Shown here: in pieces, positions 1 through 8,394 of the stretch
Layout of the letters: the number at the start of each line of letters is the position of its first letter
Numbering within the stretch: the first letter of the stretch is position 1
Notes under the pieces: model-generated
Told to the model about the DNA's origin: nothing
Databases searched by the model: none
The model's input: only the letters and a program-made list of their open reading frames with translations
From: Mycolicibacterium sp. CR10
GTDB taxonomy: Bacteria; Actinomycetota; Actinomycetes; Mycobacteriales; Mycobacteriaceae
NCBI RefSeq assembly: GCF_005222675.1
Contig: NZ_STGE01000074.1
Location: forward strand, 1 to 64,000
DNA length: 64,000 nt
Direction: 5' to 3'
Translations under genes and position numbers: made by a program

Positions 1-72
1 AACCCGGAAGCTAAGCCTGCCAGCGCCGATGATACTACCCACACGGGTGGAAAAGTAGGACACCGCCGAACA
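1..72 (+). rRNA. rrf: 5S ribosomal RNA, 3' part
   Basis: The window opens inside a 5S rRNA gene. The stretch ending in GTAGGACACCGCCGAACA is the conserved 3' end of actinobacterial 5S rRNA, and the gene's 5' third lies outside the window. Its position before ogt and alkA matches the end of the single rrn operon that precedes Rv1316c in M. tuberculosis. The exact 3' end is uncertain by a few bases. Confidence 0.9.
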
Positions 73-83
73 CAAATTAAAGT

Positions 84-116
84 CCTTTGCCCCCCAATTC
101 TATTGGGGGGCAAAGG
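84..116 (+). terminator. Terminator hairpin of the rRNA operon
   Basis: A perfect 15-bp stem (CCTTTGCCCCCCAAT pairing with its complement at 102-116) closes a 3-base loop about 12 bases after the 5S end. It is followed by a T-containing stretch but no run of U. It is the expected rrn terminator and also separates the operon from the convergent ogt gene. Confidence 0.9.
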
Positions 117-154
117 CATTTGTGCATCCAAACGACTTAGTGCATCGGAATGGC

Positions 155-658
155 TCAGTCGAATAGCGTCGGAATGGGTGAGGCTTTGTGTCTCTCCATA
201 TCAAGAAGTGCGCGCTTTTTATCCAGCCCTCCGCCATATCCGGTAAGGCTTCCATTCGCCCCGATCACCCGATGGCACGGCACGATGATGCCGATCGGAT
301 TGTGCCCGTTGGCGAGGCCGACCGCCCGCGACGCTCCGGGCGCATCGAGCTGCGCGGCGATCTGTCCGTACGAACGTGTTTCACCGTACGGAATCGTCAG
401 AAGCGCCTCCCATACCCGCCGCTGGAATGCTGTGCCGACGAGGTCCAGCTCAAGCTGGAACTCCAGGCGCTCCCCGCGGAAATACTGCTCGAGCTGGTCG
501 ACGGCGTCGGGAAACGCGGCGTCGTCGGGCTCCCAGTCGACTCGACTCGGTTCGTACGTCTGATCCACCATCCGCAGATGCCGCAGCCTCCCCGCGGCGC
601 CGGCAAGGGTCAGCTTGCCGACTGGACTGTCCATCGACCGGTATCGCACGCTTTCCAT
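155..658 (-). CDS. ogt: Methylated-DNA--protein-cysteine methyltransferase
   Basis: Suicide repair protein that moves the alkyl group from O6-alkylguanine in DNA to its own cysteine. The 167-residue protein has the diagnostic active-site motif PCHRVIG followed by the GxLxGYxGG segment, and the usual N-terminal cap (SPVGKLTLA). The start codon directly follows the stop of the upstream ada/alkA-like gene with no spacer, so both are one operon, as with Rv1316c and Rv1317c. Family length is normal. Confidence 0.95.
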   Translation of the reverse strand: MESVRYRSMDSPVGKLTLAGAAGRLRHLRMVDQTYEPSRVDWEPDDAAFPDAVDQLEQYFRGERLEFQLELDLVGTAFQRRVWEALLTIPYGETRSYGQIAAQLDAPGASRAVGLANGHNPIGIIVPCHRVIGANGSLTGYGGGLDKKRALLDMERHKASPIPTLFD

Positions 659-2152
659 TCATCGCTCCTTCGGTGGCCACTCGTTAACGGAGTGGTCGAG
701 TGTGGTCCAAAGATGTTGTGTGGCATAGGAACGCCATGGGCGCCATCCGCTGCTGCGCTCGATGAGAAGTTTCGGTGTCGAGGACAGCCCCAGCTGCCGT
801 GCCGCGGCGGCCACCCCCAGATCGGTGGCGGGAAACGCGTCCGGATCACCCAGCGCCCGCATCGCGATCATCTCTGCTGACCAGGGACCGATCCCGGGAA
901 GTGCGACCAGTTGCTCCCGTGCGAGGTTCCAGTCACAACCCGAGTCGAGCACGATGTCCCCGACGGCCAGCGCGGCAACCAGGGCAGCCAACGATCGCTG
1001 CCTGGATTTCGGGAACGCCAGGTGCCGCACGTCAATGTCCGAAAGGTCTTCGACGGCGGGAAACACATGGGTCAGATCCCCGTCGGTGATCGGATGGCCG
1101 TACGCCGCAACGATCCGTCCGGCATGTGTGCGCGCCGCCTCCGTCGACACCTGCTGACCCAGCACCACGCGGATCGCGAGCTCGTGCTCGTCAACGGTCC
1201 GGGGGATGCGTTGGCCTGGCGCCTTGGCGATCAGGGCCCCCAGGTCCTCATCGGCGCTGAGCGCGTCCACGATGGCTTCGGGGTCGGCGTCCAGGTCGAG
1301 CAGCCGCCGACAGCGGGCGATCGCTGCGGAAACGTCGCGGAAGTCGTCGAGGACCAACCGGCATTGCACGTGATCCGGGTACGGCCGCAGGCTGACGATC
1401 CCCGTGCCGTGGGGAAGTCGCAGCGAGCGGCGATACACCCCGTCCCGCACCTCTTCGACGCCCGGGACGGCGGAGGCTGCGAGGTGGCCGAACAGCCCGT
1501 CGTAGGCGAACGGCGTTCGCACAGGCAGGCGTAACGACATCACCCCGGTGCCCATGGTGTCGTCTTGGTCGAGTCGCGTTCGGGCACGCTGTCGCAGCAG
1601 TGTCGGCGTGAGGTCGCACACCGTGCGCACGGTGTCATTGAACTGGCGGATGCTGGAGAACCCGGCCGCGAATGCGACGTCGCTGAACGGCATCTCGGTG
1701 GTCTCGATGAGGACCCGTGCCATCTGGGTCCGCTGTGCCCTCGCCAGCGCCAACGGGGCCGCCCCCACCTCCGAGTGCATGAGGCGTTCCAGTTGGCGGG
1801 TGGTGTACCCGAGGCGGGCAGCCAGTCCGGTGACGCCCTCACGGTCGACGGTGCCGTCCGCGATCAGCCGCATGGCTCGGGCGACGACGTCGCCGCGCAC
1901 GTTCCATTCGGGGGAACCGGGAGAGGCGTCGGGCCTGCATCGCTTGCATGCGCGGAAGCCGGCACGCTGGGCGGCCGCCGCCGTCGGATAGAACCGCATG
2001 TTGCGGGCGAAGGGCGGCCGGACCGGGCAGCTCGGCCTGCAGTAGATCTTCGTCGTCAGCACCGCCGTGACGAACCAGCCGTCGAACCGCGCGTCCTTGG
2101 ACTGGACGGCCCGGTAGCAGCGGTCGAAATCGGAGTGCATGACATTGACCAT
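659..2152 (-). CDS. alkA: Ada-AlkA fusion: methyl-sensing regulator and 3-methyladenine DNA glycosylase
   Basis: A 497-residue protein that joins an Ada-type sensor to a base-excision glycosylase. The N-terminal zinc domain has Cys38, Cys42, Cys69 and Cys72, the same numbering as E. coli Ada, where Cys38 accepts methyl groups from phosphotriesters. An AraC-type helix-turn-helix follows (about 85-185), then the AlkA N-domain and an HhH-GPD glycosylase domain. The helix-hairpin-helix reads LPGIGPWSA, with the catalytic Asp in DAFPATDLG near residue 443. It presumably senses DNA methylation, activates its own operon and removes alkylated bases. An internal ATG at codon 5 is an alternative start. 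Confidence 0.93.
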   Translation of the reverse strand: MVNVMHSDFDRCYRAVQSKDARFDGWFVTAVLTTKIYCRPSCPVRPPFARNMRFYPTAAAAQRAGFRACKRCRPDASPGSPEWNVRGDVVARAMRLIADGTVDREGVTGLAARLGYTTRQLERLMHSEVGAAPLALARAQRTQMARVLIETTEMPFSDVAFAAGFSSIRQFNDTVRTVCDLTPTLLRQRARTRLDQDDTMGTGVMSLRLPVRTPFAYDGLFGHLAASAVPGVEEVRDGVYRRSLRLPHGTGIVSLRPYPDHVQCRLVLDDFRDVSAAIARCRRLLDLDADPEAIVDALSADEDLGALIAKAPGQRIPRTVDEHELAIRVVLGQQVSTEAARTHAGRIVAAYGHPITDGDLTHVFPAVEDLSDIDVRHLAFPKSRQRSLAALVAALAVGDIVLDSGCDWNLAREQLVALPGIGPWSAEMIAMRALGDPDAFPATDLGVAAAARQLGLSSTPKLLIERSSGWRPWRSYATQHLWTTLDHSVNEWPPKER

Positions 2153-2223
2153 TACACGCCGCCACCGACATCACTGGCGGAAAACCGACATGGTGATCGC
2201 CGCAGTCGCGTCACCTCGGTGGA

Positions 2224-2229
2224 TACACT
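2224..2229 (+). promoter_or_regulatory. -10 hexamer of glsA (leaderless)
   Basis: TACACT lies 7 bases before the GTG chosen as the glsA start. This TANNNT-N7-GTG layout is typical of mycobacterial leaderless transcripts and is the main reason for the start choice. No Shine-Dalgarno sequence is present. Confidence 0.5.
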
Positions 2230-2236
2230 CCAACCC

Positions 2237-3532
2237 GTGGCGCAACTGGTGCAGCAATACCTCGACCGCATCTGCGCCGAGCACAAAGGTGTCACCGACG
2301 GCGCGCTGGCCGACTATATCCCCGAGTTGGCTTCTGTCGACCCCGACGGATTCGCGTTGTCGTTGTCTTCGGCAGACGGTTTCATCTACGAATCTGGCCA
2401 TTCTGCAAGGGAATTCACAATTCAGTCGATCTCGAAGCCGTTCACCTACGCGCTCGCGCTCGACCAGATCGGCGCGGCTGCCGTGGACGCGAAGATCGGC
2501 GTCGAACCCTCCGGCGAGGCGTTCAACGAGATCAGTGTCGACAGCACCACGAAGATTCCCAAGAATCCGATGATCAACGCCGGGGCCATCACGGCGGTGT
2601 CCCTGATCCCGGCGGCCGGCCCCGACGAGCGATTCGCCATGATCCAGGATTTCTACTCGGCGTTCGTCGGGCGCCGGCTCGAGGTCGATGACGAGGTCTA
2701 TGCCTCGGAGAAGGCGACCGGTAGCCGCAACCGCGCGATCGGGTACATGCTGCAGAGTTTCGGCGTGCTCGACGACGATCCCGACGAGGTGCTCGACGTC
2801 TACTACCGGCAGTGCTCACTGCGGGTCACGACCACCGACCTGGCCAAGATGGGGGCGACCCTGGCCCGCGGCGGGGTCAATCCGCAGACAGGTCGACGGG
2901 TGACGGACGCGGCGGTGGTCAAGCGCACGCTGTCGGTGATGGTCACGTGCGGCATGTACGACGCCGCAGGGGACTGGGTCAGCGCGGTGGGAATGCCGGC
3001 CAAGAGCGGGGTGGGCGGTGGGATCGTCGCGGTGCTGCCGGGGCAGCTCGGGATCGGTGTCTACTCGCCGCTGCTCGACCCCAAAGGCAACAGCGTGCGC
3101 GGAGTCCGCGTATGCCGCAGCCTGTCCGAGCAATTGGGACTGCATTTCCTGACCGTGGCGCGCGATTCGCGGGCCACGCTGCGAGCGATCTACGAACCTT
3201 CCGACGGTATTCGCGTCTACGAGACGCACGGGGACCTGCTGTTCAGCGGCGCCGAGCAAGTGGTGCGCATCGCCGACCGCGAGCGGAACAGCTTCGACGT
3301 GGCGATCCTGGACGTGTCCCGTGTCGACGACATCGACAGCGCCGCACGGGCATTGCTGTCGGGAATGAGTGCGGCGCTGCGCGCCGACGGCAAAGCGGGC
3401 TACCTCGTGGATCCCGACGGGATGGTCATTCGCTCCGAGCCCGAACTGGAAGCCATCCGGTACATGACCGTCGACGACGCCGTCGCAGCGGCGCAGGCGT
3501 GGCAGGCGCGCGGCGGTGTCAGTCCACGCTGA
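2237..3532 (+). CDS. glsA: Glutaminase A with C-terminal STAS domain
   Basis: Serine-dependent glutaminase that hydrolyses glutamine to glutamate and ammonia. The catalytic Ser-x-x-Lys pair is in QSISKPF. Other family motifs are NPMINAGAI and KSGVGGGI. After the roughly 310-residue glutaminase domain comes a STAS-like domain (last 110 residues, containing VAILDVSRVDDID), an architecture known in longer GlsA proteins and possibly regulatory. The 431-residue reading starts at GTG 2237 because a -10 hexamer sits 7 bases upstream; GTG 2219 is an alternative. The long in-frame reading upstream is antisense to alkA and not real. Its 3' end overlaps the convergent cyclase gene by 14 bases. Confidence 0.9.
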   Translation: MAQLVQQYLDRICAEHKGVTDGALADYIPELASVDPDGFALSLSSADGFIYESGHSAREFTIQSISKPFTYALALDQIGAAAVDAKIGVEPSGEAFNEISVDSTTKIPKNPMINAGAITAVSLIPAAGPDERFAMIQDFYSAFVGRRLEVDDEVYASEKATGSRNRAIGYMLQSFGVLDDDPDEVLDVYYRQCSLRVTTTDLAKMGATLARGGVNPQTGRRVTDAAVVKRTLSVMVTCGMYDAAGDWVSAVGMPAKSGVGGGIVAVLPGQLGIGVYSPLLDPKGNSVRGVRVCRSLSEQLGLHFLTVARDSRATLRAIYEPSDGIRVYETHGDLLFSGAEQVVRIADRERNSFDVAILDVSRVDDIDSAARALLSGMSAALRADGKAGYLVDPDGMVIRSEPELEAIRYMTVDDAVAAAQAWQARGGVSPR

Positions 3533-5132
3533 CCGGAGTCGCGAGCCGGGTGGGTTCGTCGTGTCCGCGTAAGGTCACCGTCTCACCCAGAGTCCAATGG
3601 ACACTTTCGGTTTCGGTGGCTTGGGCCACGGTGTGGGATGAGGCCACCAGACGCTGCGGCTCGTTCTTGGCCAGCTCACACAGCCGGGCTGCCTCGTTGA
3701 CCGGCTCGCCGATGACGGTGTACTCGAAGCGTTCCCGGGCACCGACATTGCCGGCGACGACATTCCCCGCCGCCACCCCGATCCCCGCCTCGCACTCGGG
3801 TACCTCCTCGCGCAGGCGTCGGCTGATCGCTCGCGCCGCCGCCAGCGATTCGTCCTCGGGGTGTTCGAGTGACACCGGAGCCCCGAATACCGCCAGCACC
3901 GCGTCCCCTTCGAACTTGTTCACCAGTCCATGGTGTCGGTCGACTTCCTCGACGATCACGGCGAAGAACCGGTTGAGCAGTTCGACGACCTCGGCCGCGG
4001 GCAGGCTGGTGACCAGCTTTGTCGATCCGATGATGTCGACGAAAATCACTGCGGCGTAGCGCTCTTCGCCGCCGAGCTCAGGCCGCTCCTTCTCCGCCAG
4101 CGCTGCAACCTCCCGGCCGACATGGCGGCCGAACAGGTCTCGGACCCGTTCACGCTCCCGCAGCCCGTGCACCATCGAGTTGAAGCCACGCTGAAGCTGG
4201 CCGAGTTCGGTGCCGTCGAAGACCACCAGGTTGGTGTCCAGGTCGCCCTGCTCGACCCGGTTGAGTGCCGAGCGCACCACCCGCACCGGGGTCACCGTGA
4301 GCCACGCCAGGATCCACATCAGGATGGCGCCGAAGACCAGCGCGAACAGCGCCAGGATCATCACGGCGACCGTGAACTGCGTGGGTGTCAGGTTGCGCCG
4401 CAGCAGCGTGATGAGCGCCGCCAGGAAGATCCCGAGCACCGGGACCCCGGACCCGAGCGCCCAGACCAGCATGGTGCGGCCCATCAGCCCCTCGGCGAAC
4501 CTTCGCGGAGGCTTGCCTGCCTCCAGTGCCTGCGCGGCCACCGGCCGCAGCGCGAACTCGGTGAACAGGTAACAGCTCGCGGCGACCACGATGCCGGGGA
4601 AGCTGACGCCCAACAGCCACTTCGGGATGAACTGGGTGTCATGCACTCCGTAGAGCGTGGTGAGCAGGACCGTGCCGAGCCCCCACAGCGCCAACAGGAC
4701 ACGAGTGAGACGCCATGGCGCCAGGAACGTGTTGCGCTGATCGTCACGGGTGGGTGGGCGCTCCTCGATCGACCATCGCACGTTGTCGATCACCCGCCGG
4801 GTTGCCCAGAACACCCCGACCACCAACGCCGTCGCCAGGTAGAGGGGAACGGCGATGAACGTGATCCACGCGACGTCGGAGTCGAAGACGCTGGGGATGG
4901 GGAACGCGACGATGACGACAAGCGCAGCCACGCCGATGCCGATGAGATTGGCGGTTACCACGAAGACGGTCAGGATGATCTGGATGCGGATCCGGCGGCG
5001 GCCCTGGCTCTCCGAGACACGTCCCAGGATCCATGAACCGTATTCAGGGGTAGCGGCGCCCTTGCCGCTCTGGTTGGTCACCCGTTCCAACACCCGGCCC
5101 AGCCGCTGTGCCGCTGTCCTGTTCGCCGTCAT
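3519..5132 (-). CDS. Membrane adenylate cyclase, class III, with HAMP domain
   Basis: A 537-residue relative of the M. tuberculosis Rv1318c-Rv1320c cyclases. The N-terminal half has about six hydrophobic segments, followed by a HAMP linker (VRSALNRVEQGDLDTN) and a class III cyclase homology domain. In that domain FVDIIGSTKLV supplies the first metal-binding Asp, KFEGDAVLAVFG the second, and VNEAARL the transition-state Asn and Arg. It should make cAMP at the inner face of the membrane. The neighbourhood carries one such gene where M. tuberculosis has three in tandem. A TAGGCT hexamer lies 9 bases before the ATG. Confidence 0.9.
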   Translation of the reverse strand: MTANRTAAQRLGRVLERVTNQSGKGAATPEYGSWILGRVSESQGRRRIRIQIILTVFVVTANLIGIGVAALVVIVAFPIPSVFDSDVAWITFIAVPLYLATALVVGVFWATRRVIDNVRWSIEERPPTRDDQRNTFLAPWRLTRVLLALWGLGTVLLTTLYGVHDTQFIPKWLLGVSFPGIVVAASCYLFTEFALRPVAAQALEAGKPPRRFAEGLMGRTMLVWALGSGVPVLGIFLAALITLLRRNLTPTQFTVAVMILALFALVFGAILMWILAWLTVTPVRVVRSALNRVEQGDLDTNLVVFDGTELGQLQRGFNSMVHGLRERERVRDLFGRHVGREVAALAEKERPELGGEERYAAVIFVDIIGSTKLVTSLPAAEVVELLNRFFAVIVEEVDRHHGLVNKFEGDAVLAVFGAPVSLEHPEDESLAAARAISRRLREEVPECEAGIGVAAGNVVAGNVGARERFEYTVIGEPVNEAARLCELAKNEPQRLVASSHTVAQATETESVHWTLGETVTLRGHDEPTRLATPVSVD

Positions 5133-5182
5133 TGTGGCGTCAGCCTAATGACAGCGATGGATCTGCAAGCTTGTTCGCCGTT

Positions 5183-5188
5183 TAAGGT
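5183..5188 (+). promoter_or_regulatory. -10 hexamer of nucS (leaderless)
   Basis: TAAGGT followed by six bases and then the GTG start at 5195. No Shine-Dalgarno is present. This fits a leaderless transcript beginning at the start codon. Confidence 0.5.
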
Positions 5189-5194
5189 GGGTCG

Positions 5195-5866
5195 GTGCGT
5201 CTCGTGATCGCCCAGTGCACCGTCGACTATGTCGGTCGGCTCACCGCTCATCTTCCGTCCGCCCGTCGGCTCCTGTTGTTCAAGGCCGACGGCTCGGTCA
5301 GCGTGCACGCCGACGACCGGGCCTACAAGCCGTTGAACTGGATGTCCCCTCCGTGCTGGGTCGTGGAGAACCTCGACGGTGCCGCGCCGGTGTGGGTGGT
5401 GGAGAACAAGGCAGGCGAGCAACTGCGCATCACCGTCGAGGGCATCGAACACGATTCCAGCCACGAGTTGGGTGTCGACCCCGGACTGGTGAAGGACGGT
5501 GTCGAGGCCCATCTGCAGGCGCTTCTTGCCGAGCATGTCGAATTGCTCGGGGCCGGCTACACGCTGGTGCGACGCGAGTACATGACACCGATCGGCCCCG
5601 TGGACCTGCTGTGTCGCGACGATCAGGGTCGCTCGGTGGCGGTGGAGATCAAGCGCCGCGGTGAGATCGACGGGGTCGAGCAGCTGACTCGCTACCTCGA
5701 GCTGCTCAACCGCGACACCGTGCTGGCTCCGGTGGCCGGCGTCTTCGCCGCCCAGCAGATCAAGCCGCAGGCCCGAACTCTCGCGCTCGATCGCGGAATA
5801 CGCTGTCTGATATTGGATTACGACAAGATGCGGGGCATGGACAGCGACGAGTTCCGGCTGTTCTGA
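5195..5866 (+). CDS. nucS: Mismatch-specific endonuclease NucS/EndoMS
   Basis: Mismatch-cleaving endonuclease that provides non-canonical mismatch repair in actinobacteria, which lack MutS and MutL. It acts with the beta clamp. The 223-residue protein has an N-terminal DNA-binding domain and a C-terminal RecB-like nuclease domain. Catalytic residues are visible in GPVDLLCRD (Asp) and VAVEIKRRG (Glu-x-Lys near residue 151). The start is GTG 5195. It is followed without a gap by a small gene, as in M. tuberculosis Rv1321 and Rv1322. Confidence 0.95.
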   Translation: MRLVIAQCTVDYVGRLTAHLPSARRLLLFKADGSVSVHADDRAYKPLNWMSPPCWVVENLDGAAPVWVVENKAGEQLRITVEGIEHDSSHELGVDPGLVKDGVEAHLQALLAEHVELLGAGYTLVRREYMTPIGPVDLLCRDDQGRSVAVEIKRRGEIDGVEQLTRYLELLNRDTVLAPVAGVFAAQQIKPQARTLALDRGIRCLILDYDKMRGMDSDEFRLF

Positions 5867-6150
5867 TGGGCAGGCGGCGAACAACGCGGCGCCCCCGCGA
5901 ACCACTGCCTGCGCCGAGGCGCATCGAAGTAGGGGCTGATGGCGATGACTACGAGGTCAGACCGGTGCCTGCGGCGAGGGCGACAAAGATCTACCGGTGT
6001 CCGGGGTGCGACCATGAAATCAAGTCCGGCACAGCGCATGTGGTGGCCTGGCCGGTGGACTCGGCCGGCGCGGTGGAAGGCCGGCGGCACTGGCATACGG
6101 CGTGCTGGACCCACCGGGCCACGCGTGGCCCGACGCGACGGTGGTCCTAG
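5866..6150 (+). CDS. Small conserved protein with CxxC...HxxC zinc-type motif
   Basis: A 94-residue basic protein. Its ATG shares one base with the nucS stop codon, so the two are translationally coupled. The N-terminal third is Arg/Pro-rich. The C-terminal part holds CPGC, then HWHTAC about 27 residues later, which looks like a treble-clef or zinc-ribbon site. It sits where Rv1322 lies in M. tuberculosis. No function is assigned; co-expression with NucS makes a role in DNA transactions possible but unproven. It overlaps the convergent epimerase gene by 4 bases. Confidence 0.75.
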   Translation: MGRRRTTRRPREPLPAPRRIEVGADGDDYEVRPVPAARATKIYRCPGCDHEIKSGTAHVVAWPVDSAGAVEGRRHWHTACWTHRATRGPTRRWS

Positions 6151-6626
6151 TGCTCGGCGACGTCCGAAGCCGGTTCGACGAGCTCGATCAGCACGCCGCC
6201 GCCGTCCTTGGGGTGGATGAAGTTGATCCGTGAGTTCGCGGTGCCGCGCCGCGGCGCGTCGTAGATCAGCCGCACACCCTGCTCGCGCAGCCGCTCACTG
6301 AGCGCATCGAGGTCGCTCACCCGGTACGCGAACTGCTGCAGGCCCGGGCCGCGCTTGTCGAGGAACTTCGCAATGGTGGAGGTCTCGTCGATCGGCGCCA
6401 TCAGCTGCACCTGCGCGCTGCCGACCGGCGCGCCTCGAACCGACAGCATGGCCTCGCGGATACCCTGATCCTCGTTCACCTCTTCGTGCAGCACGATCAT
6501 GCCGAGGTGGTCGTGATACCACTTGATCGCGATGTCAAGGTCGGGCACGGCGATGCCCACATGGTCGATGCCGGTGACCAGCGCGGTGGCCAGCACAGGA
6601 CGGGCGTCAGTCTGCTCGGCGGTCAT
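6147..6626 (-). CDS. Methylmalonyl-CoA epimerase
   Basis: Glyoxalase-fold metalloenzyme interconverting (2S)- and (2R)-methylmalonyl-CoA in propionyl-CoA metabolism. The 159-residue protein has the VOC signatures IDHVGIAVPDLD at the N-terminus (metal His), GPGLQQFAYRVSDLD in the middle, and a C-terminal GGGVLIELVEP that supplies the metal-binding Glu. It corresponds to Rv1322A. TACCTT lies 6 bases before the ATG (6633-6638 on the minus strand), so the message is probably leaderless. The promoter region is shared with divergent fadA4. Confidence 0.92.
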   Translation of the reverse strand: MTAEQTDARPVLATALVTGIDHVGIAVPDLDIAIKWYHDHLGMIVLHEEVNEDQGIREAMLSVRGAPVGSAQVQLMAPIDETSTIAKFLDKRGPGLQQFAYRVSDLDALSERLREQGVRLIYDAPRRGTANSRINFIHPKDGGGVLIELVEPASDVAEH

Positions 6627-6719
6627 ATCGCAAAGGTAACCTAATGAGATCGGTTTCGAATAGATCGGTGCGGATGTATAGCCTCACCAGAGCCGATCAA
6701 AACCCGCTTGGAGGTAGGC

Positions 6720-7931
6720 ATGACCACGTCTGTGATTGTTGCTGGAGCCCGTACACCCGTCGGCAAGCTGATGGGTTCGCTGAAAGACTTCTCCGGTAGC
6801 GATCTGGGTGCGGTGGCGATTGCCGGCGCCCTGGAGAAGGCCAACGTCGACGCCTCTGCGGTCGAGTACGTGATCATGGGCCAGGTGCTCACCGCCGGCG
6901 CCGGCCAGATGCCCGCGCGCCAAGCCGCGGTGGCCGCCGGCATCGGCTGGGATGTTCCGGCACTGACCATCAACAAGATGTGCCTGTCCGGTATCGACGC
7001 GATCGCGCTCGCCGACCAGCTGATTCGTGCCGGGGAGTTCGATGTGGTCGTCGCCGGTGGTCAGGAGTCGATGACCAGGGCTCCCCACCTGCTGATGGAC
7101 AGCCGCTCGGGCTATAAGTACGGCGATGTGACGGTGCTCGACCACCTGGCCTACGACGGGCTGCATGACGTTTTCACCGATCAGCCGATGGGGGCGCTCA
7201 CCGAGCAGCGCAATGACGTCGACCAGTTCACCCGCGCCGAACAGGACGAGTTCGCTGCGTCCTCGCATCAGAAGGCGGCCGCTGCCTGGAAGGACGGCGT
7301 CTACGCCGATGAGGTGGTGCCGGTGAAGATTCCGCAGCGCAAGGGCGACCCGATCGAGTTCACCGAGGATGAGGGCATCCGCGCCAACACCACCGCAGAG
7401 TCGTTGGGTGGCCTGAAGCCTGCCTTCCGCAAGGACGGCACGATCACCGCGGGTTCGGCTTCCCAGATTTCCGACGGCGCATGCGCGGTCGTGGTGATGA
7501 ACAAGGCGAAGGCCGAGGAACTCGGCCTGAGCTGGTTGTGCGAAATCGGTGCCCACGGCGTGGTTGCCGGACCGGATTCCACGTTGCAGAGCCAGCCGGC
7601 CAATGCGATCCGCAAAGCCGTTGCCAAGGAGGGCATCAGTCTCGACGACCTCGATGTCATCGAGATCAACGAAGCGTTCTCCGCTGTCGCGCTCGCCTCG
7701 ACCAAGGAGCTCGGCCTGGACCCCGACAAGGTCAACACCGATGGCGGCGCCATCGCGATCGGCCACCCGATCGGGATGTCCGGCGCCCGGATCACCCTGC
7801 ACGCAGCACTGGAGCTGGCGCGCCGCGGGGGCGAACGAAGCGACGGGGAAAGTGCGAGGCCGAGTTATGCGGTGGCCGCGCTGTGCGGTGCCGGTGGCCA
7901 GGGCGACGCATTGGTTCTTCGGCGCCCCTGA
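6720..7931 (+). CDS. fadA4: Acetyl-CoA acetyltransferase (thiolase)
   Basis: Biosynthetic/degradative thiolase joining or splitting acetyl-CoA units. The nucleophile Cys88 is in INKMCLSG, the His in GHPIGMSGAR and the second Cys in CGAGGQGDA, so the triad is complete. The start is ATG 6720, preceded by GGAGG at a good distance; an in-frame TTG 12 bases earlier lies within the ribosome-binding site. Length (403 residues) is normal. There is a short low-complexity insert (RGGERSDGESARPS) near the C-terminus that typical thiolases lack. Confidence 0.95.
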   Translation: MTTSVIVAGARTPVGKLMGSLKDFSGSDLGAVAIAGALEKANVDASAVEYVIMGQVLTAGAGQMPARQAAVAAGIGWDVPALTINKMCLSGIDAIALADQLIRAGEFDVVVAGGQESMTRAPHLLMDSRSGYKYGDVTVLDHLAYDGLHDVFTDQPMGALTEQRNDVDQFTRAEQDEFAASSHQKAAAAWKDGVYADEVVPVKIPQRKGDPIEFTEDEGIRANTTAESLGGLKPAFRKDGTITAGSASQISDGACAVVVMNKAKAEELGLSWLCEIGAHGVVAGPDSTLQSQPANAIRKAVAKEGISLDDLDVIEINEAFSAVALASTKELGLDPDKVNTDGGAIAIGHPIGMSGARITLHAALELARRGGERSDGESARPSYAVAALCGAGGQGDALVLRRP

Positions 7932-7985
7932 ACAGCAGGGTTAGCCAAAGACGCACCGTAGTAGCTGGGTGCCGGATCCGGCACA

Positions 7986-8381
7986 ATGGCGAGCATGACT
8001 AGCGCATTCGACATTCGCAGCGTGGCGGGATGGTTTCGGTTGATCGCGTTCGCCGAGGCGGTCAGCTGGGCCGGACTGCTGGTCGGCATGTACTTCAAAT
8101 ACCTCGGCTCCCCGCAGACCGAGATCGGGGTGAAGGTGTTCGGCCCGGTGCACGGAGGCATCTTCGTCGCGTTCGTCGTCGCGGCCCTCCTGGTCGGAAT
8201 TGCCCACAGATGGCGGCCCGGCACATGGTTGCTGGCGTTGCTGGGCAGCATCGTGCCGCTCGGCAGTGTGATTTTCCTCATATGGGCTGATCGGACCGGT
8301 CGGATGGGTTCCGTATCGGGCTCCACGGGGGCGGTGTCGGCCGCGGGGCAACCAGGTCGGCCGGTGCCCGAAACAACGTGA
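7986..8381 (+). CDS. DUF3817 small integral membrane protein
   Basis: A 131-residue protein with three hydrophobic segments (about 15-35, 50-75 and 80-105) and a Gly/Thr-rich hydrophilic tail. It belongs to the DUF3817 family of small actinobacterial membrane proteins with no known biochemical role. A paralogue lies at 30178-30522. M. tuberculosis has no gene here between fadA4 and Rv1324, so this is an addition. A second in-frame ATG nine bases downstream is an equally possible start. Confidence 0.8.
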   Translation: MASMTSAFDIRSVAGWFRLIAFAEAVSWAGLLVGMYFKYLGSPQTEIGVKVFGPVHGGIFVAFVVAALLVGIAHRWRPGTWLLALLGSIVPLGSVIFLIWADRTGRMGSVSGSTGAVSAAGQPGRPVPETT

Positions 8382-8394
8382 CAGACTTGTCCGC

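Noticed and set aside
84..116. GC-rich hairpin as a regulatory RNA element of ogt
   Set aside because: It directly follows the 5S rRNA on the plus strand and faces the ogt stop, so an rrn terminator is the simpler reading.
1565..2236. Long in-frame extension upstream of glsA (over 200 codons)
   Set aside because: It runs antisense to the well-supported alkA gene, and glutaminase homology begins only near 2237, where a -10 hexamer also lies.
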